A DNA stretch of 64,000 nt from Loxodes magnus (lineage: Eukaryota > Ciliophora > Karyorelictea > Loxodida > Loxodidae). The notes under the pieces are model-generated. The model was not told the DNA's origin, did not search any database, and saw only the letters and a program-made list of their open reading frames with translations. Shown here one piece after another: positions 24,170 through 37,330 of the stretch. Position numbers and translations under genes: made by a program. The stretch spans positions 1 through 64,000 of the forward strand of contig CAMPDV010000715.1 in assembly GCA_946699065.1 (NCBI GenBank), given 5' to 3'. Each line of letters opens with the position of its first letter. Within the stretch, counting starts at the first letter, position 1.

Positions 24170-25860
24170 TATTTTTCTTCTAATTTTAGTTCAAAAATCT
24201 AAATTTAAAATAAGTACCTTTCATTATGTTAATAGATTTAATCTAGTTCAAATTTATAAAAATTAAGGATATTTAAAAAATTTAGTTTTATAAATTAAAA
24301 AGAGTAATTTATTAGTAACATTATAAAATATAATTATAATTAACAATTGTATCATTTAAAAAACTATTATTCAAATTATGTCTTAATTATACATTTTTTA
24401 GCTCACATCATTGTGCACAAAGCATAAACTTCAAATTATATCAAACCTTTATATTTTTAAATCATAGATATTCAATTACTATATTCACATTTAGAATTAA
24501 TCAATATCCAAATTCTAAATTTATCTTCTATTCAAAAATTCCTTAAACAAATCAAAAAACTAACCAAGTCTTTATTAGTGGATCAACAGATATTCATAAG
24601 TTCTAACTTGAAACATTTTAACTTTTTTGCTAATTAATATGTTTTTTCACTCATCTATTTGTTAAATATTTATATTCAATTTATTTAACAAAGAAAAATA
24701 CATTTTTAGTTATAATTTTAGCAATTCTCAATTCATAAATATACATATCAAATCATTAATTGTCTTTTTATTACATTATCTTTACCTATATTAAATATAT
24801 AACTAAATTCATCAATTCTTATTTTAAAAAAACTAAACATTCTATCAAATCACTAATAGGATCAATATTTCAAATCCATTATTCAAATATATATCCAATA
24901 TTTACTATTAAAACACTAACCTTTTCTTCATCTTTCTAAATTATTACCAAAAACAATAAATTAATCTTATAACTATTTTAAATATTAAACATCCTCTAAT
25001 ACTTATTATCTAATAATTTTTAACTTTATCATTATTTTATTTTTATTATCATTTTTTGACACTAAATAATAAAATTTAAAAAATTCCATAGAAAAATCTT
25101 CTTTAGTATAAAATGCTGAACAAAAAGCTAAAATTATTTTTTTAGTTTAAAATCAACTAAAAATAAACATAAAAAACTTTCTTAGACATATTATATTCAA
25201 TTTTTTTAATTTTCTTTAATTTTCACAAAATCTTTAAATTTTCTTTTGAATTAAAATGACATTTTGATTTTCAAGTTTTCTAGCACATAAAATTAAAAAA
25301 AAATTTAATTTTTTAACTTGTCAATTTCTCACTAAAATATAATTTTTATCACTCTTTAATTTCCAAGAAAATTAAGAAATTTTTAATTATTTTAAACCTT
25401 TTAAAAATTTAAATCAACTAATTCGCACATTATCTTTAAAAATTTTCGAATTATATAGTAAAAAACATATCAATTTATACTTTGTATTGAAAAATAAAAT
25501 TTAACTCTTACATAAAATTAAAATATTTCGCTTTTTTTTAAATTAAAAATCCTTAAAATATTTTTCTCTTACTTGCATATAATAATAAAATTTTTAGGTT
25601 TTAAATCTTTATTTCTCCTAAAAAAATTTTTAATATATTTCAACTATTTTTTCAAAACATTTTTAAAATTTTAACTTCTTCATATATAGACCTAAAATAG
25701 CAGAAAATAAATCAATTTGAAAACTTTCTGTCATTACTTAAAAATTTAATTTAGAAAAATTATATAAATACTTAGCACTCTTTACATTTTTTAAATTTTA
25801 TTATGACTTGCATCTCTTTATCCAGTTTTTACTTTATTATTCCGTTAAATAAAGATCGAA
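24170..25860. repeat. Family A repeat, diverged copy
   Basis: Aligns in direct orientation, with many differences, to about 34340-35500 and 61900-63050. Shared landmarks are tctttattagtggatcaaca, ttcataaatatacat and one instance of the family motif at 25104-25130 (tagtataaaatgctgaacaa). Its 5' part is missing or unrecognisable. Confidence 0.6.
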
Positions 25861-25954
25861 CTTGTGCTAATCGATAAGTTAAAAAGAAAAATTTTTTTTT
25901 CGTAAATGTTTTAAGCAAAATTTAATAAAAAACAAAAAAATATCATGACAAAAT

Positions 25955-26712
25955 TGACCTAATTAATCAAATTAACTGAATTGAACAAATAATACAACTT
26001 AACCAAATTAACCGAATTAATCAGATTAACTAAAGTGACCAAATTAACCGAATAAACCGAAATGACCAAATTAAGAAAATTGAACAAATTAACAAATAAA
26101 GCAAATTAACCTAATTGAACAAATTAACCAAATTGAACAAATTAAGAAAATTAACCAAATTAACTGAATTAACCAAATTAACCAAATTGAACAAATTAAT
26201 CAAATTAACCAAATTGACAAAATTATACAAATTAACCAAATTAACCAAATCAATCAAATTATATGAATTAACCGAATTAATTGAATTAACCAAATTAACC
26301 AAATTAACCAAATTAACTGAATTAACCAAATTAACCGAATTGACAAAATTATACAAATTAACCAAATTAACCAAATCAATCAAATTATACGAATTAACCT
26401 AATTAACTTAATTAACCGAATTAACCGAATTAATTGAATTAACCAAATTATACGAATTAACCGAATAAAACGAAATAACCAAATTAAGCGAATTGAAAAA
26501 ATTAACTAAATTAGCCAAATTAGCCGAATTAACCAAAATAACCAAATTAACCAAATTAACCAAATTAACCAAATTAACCAAATTAACCAAATTAACCAAA
26601 TTGACCAAATTAGCCAAATTAACCAAATTATACGAATTAACCAAATTTTACGAATCAATCAAATTAACAAAATTAACTGAATTGACCAAATTATTCGAAT
26701 TAACTAAATAAA
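25955..26712. repeat. 9-bp minisatellite, unit AACCAAATT
   Basis: About 80 tandem copies of a 9-bp unit with point variants. Because 9 is a multiple of 3 and the unit lacks TGA in most frames, both strands stay open: Thr-Lys-Leu repeats on + (26115-26402, 26493-26711) and Val-Asn-Leu repeats on -. Non-coding is the default reading. It abuts the diverged family A copy. Confidence 0.95.
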
Positions 26713-27320
26713 AAAATGATTTAAAAGTATAAAAGTTCTAAAAAGCTCTTTTATTTAAATTTAATTGATTTAAAATAAATTAAAGATAAAAGATTAGCAA
26801 ATAGCTTTATAAAATAGTATAATTAATTAAAATCATAATTGATTGTATTTTGTGTTTCAATTTTATAAAATAAGTAAACTTAGGCTTTATAAACTGGATA
26901 TTTTTTGTATTAATAGTATTTAATAGTTTTAAGGTTTAAATTCTTACTTTTATAGCCATCTTTAGCAATAAAGAATCTACACACTGATATTAGGAATTGG
27001 CGCTGTGCTTGAATAAAAATAGAGGATTGCGTTTAAGGTGATTTGTTAGGTTTAAAGTATAATAATTGATATATTAAATTTTGGTTAATTAGGTGTATTT
27101 AAATGATATTTGGAAAGTTGTATAGTAGTGAGTTAAAAAAATATAGTTAGAGCATGAGGAAAATAAATGATAATTAAGGTTCTAGGTTGTCTACAATTAT
27201 AAATGATAAAATTTATCAAGCATCATAAGTTAAATTAAATTTTATCAATAAATATATATATTTTATTATATTTGCTATTTTCATTAAATATATAAAACAA
27301 CATAAATAAACTACAATAAA
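26713..27320. other. A+T-rich DNA
   Basis: No gene recognised. Confidence 0.4.
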
Positions 27321-28460
27321 AACACTTTCTAATGCTCACAAATAAAGCTAATAATTGTTTATTATATACTTATAACCAACCTTTGAATACTCAAATAATC
27401 ATTCTATCATTATATCTGATACTAATATAAACGTATAAAAAGAATAATTATTAATATTTTTTAAAGATTTAAATTAATAAGATTCATAATTAAGTATATA
27501 GTTAGCCTCCTTATTTTATCACTAAAGTAAATCAACACCACCTTTATTTATATTAATCCACAAACTTACCCCCTTATTTTTTTAGATATTAACTTGCATT
27601 CTATTATAATAAAAAATAAATATGTTACCACCTAAAATTAAAATAATCATAAACAAATTACAATCTATAAATGGAAGATATTCTATAAACTTTCTTACAT
27701 CAAAATTAATTAAATTCCAATTACATTATATATTGGATTATTCAAATCAAATTACCTCTAATATTGTAAAAAGTACAATCACTTTTACCAACTTTAAACA
27801 TATGTCAAATTTTAAATTACTCACTTATTAGAATTTTAAATATTTACTTTATTGGTCCATACAATATTAAATGTCAACTTACATCCTATGTGTAAAAAAT
27901 CTTTAATGTCAACTTACTTCCTGTGTTTTAAGACAATATTTTTAAATAAACCTACCTATATTAAAAATAAACTTTAGAAATGTGTCCTACATCCATTAAT
28001 AAGATTATTTATTTTAAACTTACCATCTACATATTATTATTATTTTTAAAACCATTTCCATTACAGCTATTACCCATCATATTATAAGATCGTCTAGTTT
28101 CATTCTAACTCATTATTATTCTTAACCATCTTCAATCACCATGAGTATAACTTATTATATCATGCTCTTTAATTACTCCATAGTAGTATCTTATTTAACT
28201 GCTAGATTCACAGATTTATAATTCGGTGATATCGATATTTAGATTCCTTAATTTACGACCTTTGTCGATTAAGATTAGGAAGCTTTCCCCTAGGTATTTT
28301 AAGGATTTTTAACTTATTGATTTTAAGAAGTATTTATTGCTAGAGTTACTACTAACTTTATTAAACTTATATTTACATACTTTGAAGCTCATTCAACTAG
28401 CATGTATGCTATTTTCTTTCCTGCAATAAACTTTTGATCTATTTGGTAAATTAGATCTCT
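27320..28460. repeat. Family B repeat, copy 1 (5' part)
   Basis: Direct-orientation match to 37330-38470. Shared landmarks are tcacccccttatttcac against ttacccccttattttt, taccatctacatat, and the block around 28190-28280 (cacagatttat, gatatcgatatttagattcc, cgattaagattaggaagctt). The array of short repeats expanded in the other copy is almost absent here. Confidence 0.7.
28141..28439 (+). CDS. Family B small ORF (copy 1)
   Basis: The ATG at 28141 starts a 59-codon frame to TGA 28318-28320 that reads SIVVSYLTARFTDLQFGDID, then QIPQFTTFVDQDQEAF. The copy at 38170-38520 has SIVVSCLTTSFTDLLFGD followed by VTFIDQDQEAY, so the amino-acid sequence is conserved between copies although the DNA differs. 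A shifted frame (EVFIARVTTNFIKLIFTYFE) continues to TGA 28437-28439. The family is unknown. Conservation of frame suggests the element once encoded this protein. Confidence 0.5.
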
Positions 28461-28502
28461 CCTATTATAAATTGATAATTTACTAACTTAACTCCCGATT
28501 GT

Positions 28503-29891
28503 ATGAAAGATGATTATTGTTAAGCTTAGTAAGTAAATAAATTTGGCTTCTACGTATTAATCTAGTTTGTAGATGATTATGGTTTCTGTAAGTGTTATGT
28601 TTGTGTTTTTGATAGTAGTGTTTTTAGTGGTATAAAGATAAATTGCACTTATGGTTTTGTTTAAGAGTCTGTAACTGGTTGTAATGAATATTATGGTTTT
28701 GATATAAATTTTGGAATTAAATCTCTTAGACTATTCCTTTAACTTATTTTTATAGTTTTATAATTTGAAGTTATTTTGTTACAAGATAGTATTTTACTGC
28801 TAGAACATTCTTTTACTCTATAATTCTATTACTTTCTAGTTGTGAGATATTTATATTCTTAAGTCATTCAACACCAAATCATCCAAATCATACTCATTAG
28901 TAGCTTAAAGTAATGTTTAAATCTATTCTTTAATAAAAAAGATGGACGAAATATAGAATTAACTAGTTTTTAATGTGACTCTTCTTTAATTAATTTCAAA
29001 AAAGCTAGAAATTCATAGGGAAAGCACAAACAGATGCAATAAACCTCCAAAAGATCTGGAGTTGCTATAAATTAAATAAATAAACCTAATAATTAATTTA
29101 TTAAGGTAACTACTTAAAAATTGTAGTCAAAAACCGGAAAACTAATTCATACGCGTTCAATTTAAACTACTTAGAAACTCTCTTCAACGTGGGCATTAAT
29201 CGTAATTAAAAAGTAAGACTCTATTCAGGAACTTCAACCACATCCAAAGCATCAATAAAGGTAACGATTAAATCTTTTAAGACTTAAAATGGAAGAAGCA
29301 TGAAGAATTAATAGGCAATATAAAGATACTAAAGTTGATACTGGACAATGAGAAAAAGCATTAAGAATACGCAGTACATGAACAAACTTTAAGCAGTACT
29401 ATAAATATATCAAAAGACTAGAAGAGTATTAGAAAAAGCATGCTGCAATCTAGACTTTTTATTAATTATAAATCTAATCTTCCAACTGTGTGCTTATAAG
29501 CCACCTTATTGGTGTCTCAAGTAATCTTACATAGTTCTTATTTAAAAACAGTCAGTGGTGTTTTAATGATTAGTTAAAGGAATTAAGCAATTAAATAGAA
29601 AAGCTCAAGGATAAAATTAAAACAAAAGCAGTAAATAAGTCATTTACTTTATGGATATATTAGCACATAGCATAGAAGCAGAATGAGCATCTAAACTAGG
29701 CAGCGCTAGTCTTTCGTTAATAATTCATCCAATTAAACGAAGACAAATGCATGAATTTCTTAGTTTTATAGGTGATGAAATGCTAATAATAAGCATTAAA
29801 AAAGGAGAAGGGCATAGAGTAACCTCTTTAGTTAATGACTAAGAAAATATAAGCAAAAGTACTGGCAAAAACTGGATAGAGCGTATTATGA
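28503..29891 (+). pseudogene. Unrecognised protein, 462 codons, three internal TGAs
   Basis: The ATG at 28503 opens a frame (TAA/TAG as Gln) with no TGA until 29301. The same frame continues, with only two further TGAs at 29349 and 29379, to TGA 29889-29891. The first 60 residues are Cys/Gly/Tyr-rich (DDYGFCKCYVCVFDSSVFSG). Next comes a hydrophobic Leu/Ile-rich segment that may cross a membrane, then a basic Gln/Lys-rich region (ARNSQGKHKQMQQTSKRSG). After the TGA cluster come charged helices (QYYKYIKRLEEYQKKH; SNQIEKLKDKIKTKAVNKSF). Codon use is richer in Gly, Asp, Cys and Trp than chance frames here. I recognise no domain. It begins just after family B copy 1, so it could be part of that element. 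Confidence 0.5.
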
Positions 29892-31318
29892 AAATGAAAG
29901 GAAGGTATAAAAAGATAAATGGCCTAAAATAGACAAAGGATTAGGAAATGTTTGTAAAAATAAGAAATAATGGTAGAAATTGAATTCTAAAGATATAGTT
30001 AAAATGGTAAATAAAGATATGCTTTGATGGTAGTAAAAAGAAGATAAAAGAGTAATTTTGGAATAATAGTAATGAATAATAGTATTAAATGTAAAATAAT
30101 GAAATTAGTGATAAAGCAATATTACTAATGCTGATAATAATATTATTTACCTTTAGCTTAAAATTAAACTGGTGACTTAAGAAATGTAATATAATGAATT
30201 AGTCTAATGAAAAGTGATTTACTTAATAAGATAATATGACTAATAGATAAGAAGCAATAATGAAATGCTAATTAATATAGCAAAATATGAACGAGATATT
30301 TAAACTTTGATAAGTAACTAAGAAATATCAAAAGTATATTGTAAAACTTATATAAATAAAATGTATTAGAAATATAAACTATTATAGAATTATTTTTAGT
30401 CACTCAAATCTGATATATATCACAAAAAACTACCAAAATAACTAGTTCATTACTTAAACTAACTTCTCCACTTATTACAGTAGCTAAATCATGAAATAAT
30501 TAGTATAGTTTAAGAAATGTAATAGCAAAACTATGAGAATTAAGTAAATTCAATAGATGAACTATAATCTAATTAAGAGATTTAAATTGAAGCCAATGCT
30601 AATTAAAGCTAAGCTTAAATGATAGCAGCAAATAATTCATAATGATAAAACTTTAATAAAATTGAAATTTTACTAAACAGATCACTTTCTAAATAAAACT
30701 AATAATAGAATACAACTAATACAACAAATTACCTAATAACTAATAATAACCTTAACTCATACTGTATCATTCTTAATATTCTATAAAACTAAAATAACTT
30801 TATAGATACAAAGCTTAAATGCAAATCTTTTCATCTTTAATTACATTAGTAAACATTATCAATTATCAAATTAATATCACTTTTCTAAATTCAATTCTAT
30901 TCAAATCACCAAATTCAAATTATTAAACTATTATTTTCCAATCTAACATACAAAGGGAATTAGTAATTTTAGAAGAAGTAATATGTAAATTCATAAACTT
31001 AAACATTATATGCAAATATTTAAACTAAAGATAGTATTATCTAAACAGATTATTTAAATCAATAATCAACAGTTCTTCTCTAAAATTTCTCAAACTAATA
31101 TAATCAAACAAGTTAATTTCAACCATTAATACCAACCATTCAATCTATTATAACATAATATAATAACTAATACTCTCAAGATTAACATTATACTATACCA
31201 TTAATATCATTACTTATATTTACAATACCCAAAATATCTTTATATTCCAGATAAAAAACACCAGTTTTACAAATTTAATTCCAATTTCCAAATTATTTAT
31301 TTAATTATCTACTATAAC
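29892..31318. other. A+T-rich DNA, no gene recognised
   Basis: Very low G+C throughout. No motif or repeat partner found. Confidence 0.4.
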
Positions 31319-32074
31319 GTGAAAGAACCATTAATCAAACTAAACTTATTTTATTTACGCTATCTATTATTAAAAAAATGCAACATTTCTTGTAAAAAGT
31401 CTCTTAGGATCCATCCCAATTCATTTACGATTAGCAAAAAATGCTCTAAGAACTCAAAGCTATGTAATAGGAGAATTTTAAACTTTAAAGAAACGTATAA
31501 GAGTTTGAAGGAAGAATCGCATATCTAATGTCTAACACATTAATACTAAAAAATGAAAATTCCTAACCAGTAAACTGAGAATTGAACAAATGGAAGTCAA
31601 ATTCAATCAATTAGCAGAATTGACTGAAAGCTTATTTCTAAAAAACACAACAACGAATGATCCCATGGATGTTGAACCGAATACCCAACTAGCAAAAATT
31701 CTGATAGTAAAAAATAGAAATTAATGCCGATATTTTAGGAAATATGGTCACATTTAAGATATTGCTGAAAATTCTTATAAAATAAAAACTTGAAAACTTA
31801 AGTTATGAAAATCCATAAATAATTTATACTACACTCCAGAAGGTTTATTATACAGAAAAATATGTACATAGGAAATGAACTCTTGAAGGACATCGCATTT
31901 GCTCAATAAAAAAAAATATTGAATATATTTTGAATCGAACTCGATTGAAGCAAGATACCTTTAAGTAAAAAGGGTGAACGGAGTACTACAAAATATGTAT
32001 CCTAAGAAGAAGAATCAGAAGAAGATTTAAATTAGAATAATACTTAAGATAATTTTAAACTTTAAACTTTTTGA
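31319..32074 (+). pseudogene. Gag-like protein with degenerate CCHC knuckle
   Basis: Three overlapping plus-strand frames line up as one protein. The first is basic, from ATG 31319 (KKCNISCKKSLRIHPNSF). The second is a coiled-coil segment with EQMEVKFNQLAELTESLF and MDVEPNTQLAK followed by a knuckle at about 31725-31765, CRYFRKYGHIQDIA. The third is an acidic tail (YVSQEEESEEDLNQNN) ending at TGA 32072-32074. In the knuckle the first Cys and the His are present, the second Cys is Phe and the last Cys is missing, so zinc binding is lost. Coiled coil, knuckle and acidic tail is a gag or ORF1 layout. It is unrelated in sequence to the knuckle protein at 4.0-4.7 kb apart from the motif. Confidence 0.5.
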
Positions 32075-32769
32075 TTAGTGGCAAACCAAATAAAGGTGTT
32101 GCCACGTAAATAAATAATGCTATGTTAAATTATATTATCTATATATTTGAATTAATGATAGTATATGTTAATATTTAATAAAAATCTAAGCTGATTTATT
32201 AGGTTAATCTGGTAATGTCTATCTTAGTAAAGTATGTATTTAAATATAATGTTTATATAATTATTTATTAGTTTATAAATTTTAAGATATTTTAGTTGGA
32301 ATCAATAATTATAAACATTTAAATATTTAACAACATTGTTTCAAATTACTATCTAATTTTACTAACTACAGATATCAAAACTATACAACATTTTAAATCA
32401 CTAATTTCATTAACTATATTCAACAACTAATATACCAAAATATCAATCTTCAAATTACCTATTTATTCTTATACTTTAAATACTTCCCACATAAATATAC
32501 TAAATATATGTGTGCACCAAAATACATACACACATTTTCAATCATCTCTACTTTTTATACATTTCCTTATAATAATTTGTAAAGAATACAAATATAAGAC
32601 ACAATCTACTTAAACTAACCATTTATTTTTAATAAATATCAGAAATAAATTTTCAATTATATTAAGATTTTACAGAAAAAAGAAATTAAATATTTGAAAA
32701 TATCTATTAAAACTAAATAGAGTTAAAGGTATAATTAAAATATAATTTTATAAGCGATGATAATAAACA
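32075..32769. other. A+T-rich spacer
   Basis: Nothing recognised. Confidence 0.4.
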
Positions 32770-33807
32770 AGAAGACTTAAGAAACCACGTGAGAAAAGAA
32801 GTTTGACATTTTTAAACATAAACTTAAATAAAGTGATGTTCCTGAATAAAAAAGAAGCTTCATTTAATAGGAATTTTATTAAAGTGAAATAATTATAAAT
32901 TTTATAGTTTAAGGTTTATTAAATTATTATTAAAGATTTATCTCTTAATTAATCTCATTCAAACTATATTTACTATGAAATATAAACTTATTTTATTATT
33001 TCTTATGATTTAATTAAATATCTTGCATTTATTTTAAATAAATATAAAATATTTATTCTTCTTTATATAGAATACTTATTTAGGATCTTTTATTTTATTC
33101 TTAAACTAATTTATTACTAATTTCTTTAATTATTCGTTAAGCTAAAAAAAATATTTCATTTATATAGCTTCTAAAATTACTTAATGAATATCTTAAAAAA
33201 AAATGAAATTTAAAATTTTATTTTTATATCAAGACAAAATAAAATTTCTAAGAATTAAGAATCAACAAAATAGAAAAATTTGACATAGAATGTTAGATTA
33301 AGATTTATTACTTTATTTTATTTCTGAGTTTTTATAATTTATGATATTATAATAAAGTTTAGCTTTTTTATATTAAATTTTATTAATTAATTAAAAATAG
33401 TTTTTTTATATTTGTTTTCTTATCATTATTTTTATTTATCTTTTTTAATTTTTTATTATATATAATTAAAGCTTTTATAAAGATGTTTTTATTTATAAAT
33501 TGTTAATTTATTTCTCTTTTTATTATAATATTTTATTTTGATGCTTTGTTTTACTTTAATATATTATGAGAGCCAATTCTTTAATTATTAAGCCTCCAAT
33601 ATTATTAATTATGTGTTTTAATCAGTTTAAGCAATACAATTTAATCTTTTTATTTTATTTATTTTGTTATATTTAAAGCTACCTCATTCTGTAGTTTTAC
33701 CTTAAATTTTCTTTTTTTGTTCTTATCTAGTATATTTATCTTATAAAATGACTTATTCATATGTGAAATTAACATATATTATTGCTTTTTAAAGATTAAT
33801 TTTAATA

Positions 33808-34036
33808 ATTACATTAATTAATTTTATTTAATAAGAATAATTAATTTTATATCTACACTTGCAAATATAAATATTTCACAGGATTCTAAATTCAAAAATC
33901 TTTTAATTGTTGGAAACGGAGAAGACTTAAAAGAATGAAGTAAAAGGTGAGAAGAAAATAAGATTTATTAGTAAATGATGAGATTTAAGGCATAATAAAA
34001 AAATGAAGTAAGTAAAATTTTAAATTGTGATAATAT
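33808..34036. mobile_element. Segment of about 220 bp present only in copy 1 of family A
   Basis: Flanking sequence on both sides aligns to copy 2 (up to ttaataattacatta and from aatcttagagagtt), but copy 2 lacks the middle. It could be an insertion in copy 1 or a deletion in copy 2. I see no clear terminal inverted repeats or exact target duplication. Confidence 0.45.
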
Positions 34037-34233
34037 CTCTAATCTTAGAGAGTTACCCGGTCTATTCCAAGATTTTGAAGAAAATTTGTTTGAAAATTAT
34101 CTGGCTTTATAAGGGTTAGAAGTTTATGATTTTCGAATTTATATTCATTACTCAATGTATTCTCTGTTTGCAGAAACTGATTAGCAGTATATCTGTTATA
34201 ACTATTTAAAATTTCATTCAGAAAGAAAATCAT
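33892..34233 (-). CDS. Family A small ORF (copy 1, C-terminus replaced)
   Basis: The minus-strand ATG at 34231-34233 opens NEILNSYNRYTANQFLQTEN, then NEYKFENHKLLTLIKPDNFQ and TNFLQNLG. These first 56 or so residues match the copy 2 ORF at 61451-61780 with only a few substitutions. After that point copy 1 reads into its 220-bp extra segment and ends at TGA 33892-33894 with unrelated residues. Family unknown. No membrane segment or zinc motif is seen. Confidence 0.5.
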
Positions 34234-35403
34234 GATGAGAACTACTTTTCACAAGCATTAGAAGTTAATACTTCATTGATTAAAAAAATTCACAAGCATC
34301 TTTTGGTAAATAAAGCATTTATAATAATTAAAATTTTCAAACAATTTTTTAGTTAAAAAATTTAAATTTAAAATTATTAAGTAACTTTTATTATGCTATG
34401 AGATTAAATATACACAGAATTAGTTCAAACTTAAAAAATCAACGTTATTTAAAATTTTGTCTTATAGATTGAAAAAAGTAACCTTTATTAGTAAAATTAT
34501 AGAATAATTATTTTAAAATTAACATTTAAAATTGTATTACTTTAAAAATTATTCAGATTATCTTTGTCTTAATTATAAATTTAGAACTAGTATTATCATG
34601 CACTAAGCATCAATTAAAATTATTTAAAATTAACGATCTAAATTTTTTAATAATTAGATATTAAATTATTATATTAGGATTTGAATTAATGAATATCAAA
34701 ATAAATAATTTTCATATCTTCAATAAAAAATTAAATTGTTTTCTCAAATTAAAAAAATTAAACCTTTTAAGCTTTATTAGTAGATCAGCAAACATTCAAA
34801 AGATCTAACTTGAAAGATTTAAATTTTTTTACTATTTAATATATTATTTTCTCTCATCTCTTTGCTAATAATTTATAATTAATTTATTTTATGAAGAAAA
34901 ATAAATTTTTAATCATAATTTGTTTTTATCAATTCTGAATTCATAAATATACATGAAAAAAATTAAATATTTTCTAACTGTTTTTTTATTAAATTTATAA
35001 TCCTTACCTATAATAAATATCAAAAATAGCAAAATAAATAAATTCTTATATTATAAAAGTAAAAATTGTATAAAATAAATCTATATTATAAATATTTTTA
35101 TTTTAAATTTAGAGAGATGTAATTAACAATTTATGTAGATAAAATTATTTACATTATTAAAATATATCTAAAAATATTTATTCTTTTTAATATATAATCT
35201 CCTTAAAAATTTTGTCCATCTTTAAAATTTCCTGAAGTGAAAAAAGCCAAAAAGAAATTTTAAAATATTTAAAATATTACTAATTTCTCTAATACTTTTT
35301 ATATACGAAATTTTTATACTTCTAACGATTTTATCTTAAAAAAAAATTGTAAGCCTTAGCATTAAAATTTTAAAAATTTTTATTCCGTCTGAAAAATCTC
35401 TTG

Positions 35404-36710
35404 TAGTGTAAAACGCTGAGCAAAAAAACAAAATAAAATTTTTTCCATTTTATTTCGATGTTATAGTTAAAAAATAACTGATAGAGATTATTAAATAACT
35501 TTATTAGACATTTTATATTCAAATTGTCAAAATTAAAAAAAATGCTTTTCAATGCTTAATTACATTATGGCTCCCCAAATTTTTTAATCCATAACCTTAA
35601 AAAATATTCATTTTATAAATATTCGATTATTTAAATTAAAAAATATCCGATCTCTTTAAATCAAAAATTTTTTATTATTCCGTCCGAAAAAACTCTTGTA
35701 GTATAAAACGCTGAGCAAAAAAACAAAAATAAATTTTCACGCTTTTTGACTGTAAAAACCTTTTTTACTTTTTAAATATTTATTTTCAAAATTAATCTTA
35801 AAAAAAATTTAAATTCTTGAAACCAAAAATATACTTTGCTCTTAAAAAAAAATTAACTCCAAACTAAAACGAAAAAGAATTTTGAATTTTTTTTGAAATA
35901 AAAAATCTTAAAATTTTTTTGTCTTATTACAGTTCTTAAAAAAAAAAATTTAATTACAAAAAAAATTTTAAATCCAACTTTTTATTCCCAATATTAATAT
36001 AAACTTTTCACTAATTTTGTTTCTCCTTTTAAAATTAATCCATTCTCCTTCATATCCTTTACTTAAAAAACCTCACTCTTTAATAATTTAATCAACACTC
36101 TCATCCATTATCCCTTTTTACACTTTTTTAGTTCCGTTTCAATTTTTTTGGTCCAAACTTTCACACTTTTGTTCCGACGCCACTTTTCCCTATAGTGCAA
36201 AACGCTGAGCAAAAAAACAAATATTTTATTTTCGCAATTTTTATACTATATAAAAACTTTTTTACTTTTCCAATTACTATTTTCAACCTTAATCTTAAAA
36301 AATTTTAATATTCTTAAATTCAAATAATACTTTACATTAAAAAAAAATACACTACTTAATTAACAAATTCTTTCTTTTCCTTTTTCAAGTATCTAAAATT
36401 CAAACACTTTTTTTTATTCGCAAACTCAAAATGTTTTTTTCATTTAGAAATTTTTTTACTCTCCTCTCTTAAATTATAAAAAGTATAAACTCTCAACTAA
36501 TTCCATTTCTCCCTTTTTAACTAATCCATTCTTAATCTTATTAAAACTTAAACTTAAAAAACCTCACTCTTTAATAAAATTCTATCAACATTACCATATC
36601 CTTTTTACCCTTTTATTAGTTATGTTTCAAATTTTTTATGTCCAAATTTTCACACTTTTGTTCCAACAGAAAGTATCTCTTTTTAGTGCAAAACAATGAG
36701 CAAAAACAAA
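35404..36710. repeat. Recurrent family A motif, four instances
   Basis: TAGTGYAAAACGCTGAGC followed by an A-run and CAAA occurs at 35404-35432, 35699-35727, 36193-36221 and 36684-36710 (the last diverged), spaced about 295, 494 and 491 bases. Each is preceded by a TTCCG- or TTCCA-containing stretch about 20 bases upstream. Surrounding DNA is much less conserved among the instances. Confidence 0.85.
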
Positions 36711-36769
36711 TTCTTTATTTCACAAAGATTTTATACATTTAAACATTAATTAAAATATAAAACTATTAC

Positions 36770-37330
36770 ACATCCTTAAATTATTAAACGCAAAATCTTT
36801 AAAATAAATAATATATAATAACTTTAAAATTATAAAATTATAAATAATATAATTTATAAATAAATATTCTTACCTTCCTTCTTTTATAAACAAACAATTA
36901 ACTTTTATTATCTAAAAAACAATTTATTCATAAAAAAAAATACCTTTAACACTCTTTATACTCTTTTCACTCTTTATAATATTTATATTCCCTAAATAGT
37001 ATTTATACTCTAAATAGTATTTATAATATTTATAACCAACTTTTATTTACTAACCATACACACACTTTCCACACACACTCTCATATTTTATAGAATATTT
37101 ATTTCCAACTTTCATTTAAACTTATAAACAATCTTTCATATATAAACTATATAAACTCATAAACATATTTACATATATATAAATATATACATATATAAAT
37201 ATATACATATTACATATATATATGTATATATATATATATTAACTCATAAATAAGAAATACCATATATATAAATATAAACATATAAATATATATAGTTATT
37301 AATTTAATTTTTTTAATTAATAAGAGTTAT
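36770..37330. other. A+T-rich spacer with AT microsatellite
   Basis: Contains an imperfect TA/TATG dinucleotide tract at about 37140-37300. No gene recognised. Confidence 0.6.

Larger units (their letters stand above)
32770..36760. repeat. Family A repeat, copy 1 (about 4 kb)
   Basis: Direct repeat of 60563-64000 with high identity over its whole length, starting at aagacttaagaaac in both copies. Copy 2 is cut by the window end at the position corresponding to about 36450 here. Copy 1 has an extra segment of about 220 bp (33808-34036). The 3' half is very A/T-rich and contains four instances of a recurrent motif. The 5' half has the minus-strand ORF at 33892-34233. Confidence 0.9.

Noticed and set aside
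26111..26711. Thr-Lys-Leu or Val-Asn-Leu repeat proteins
   Set aside because: They are by-products of a 9-bp minisatellite and appear on both strands.
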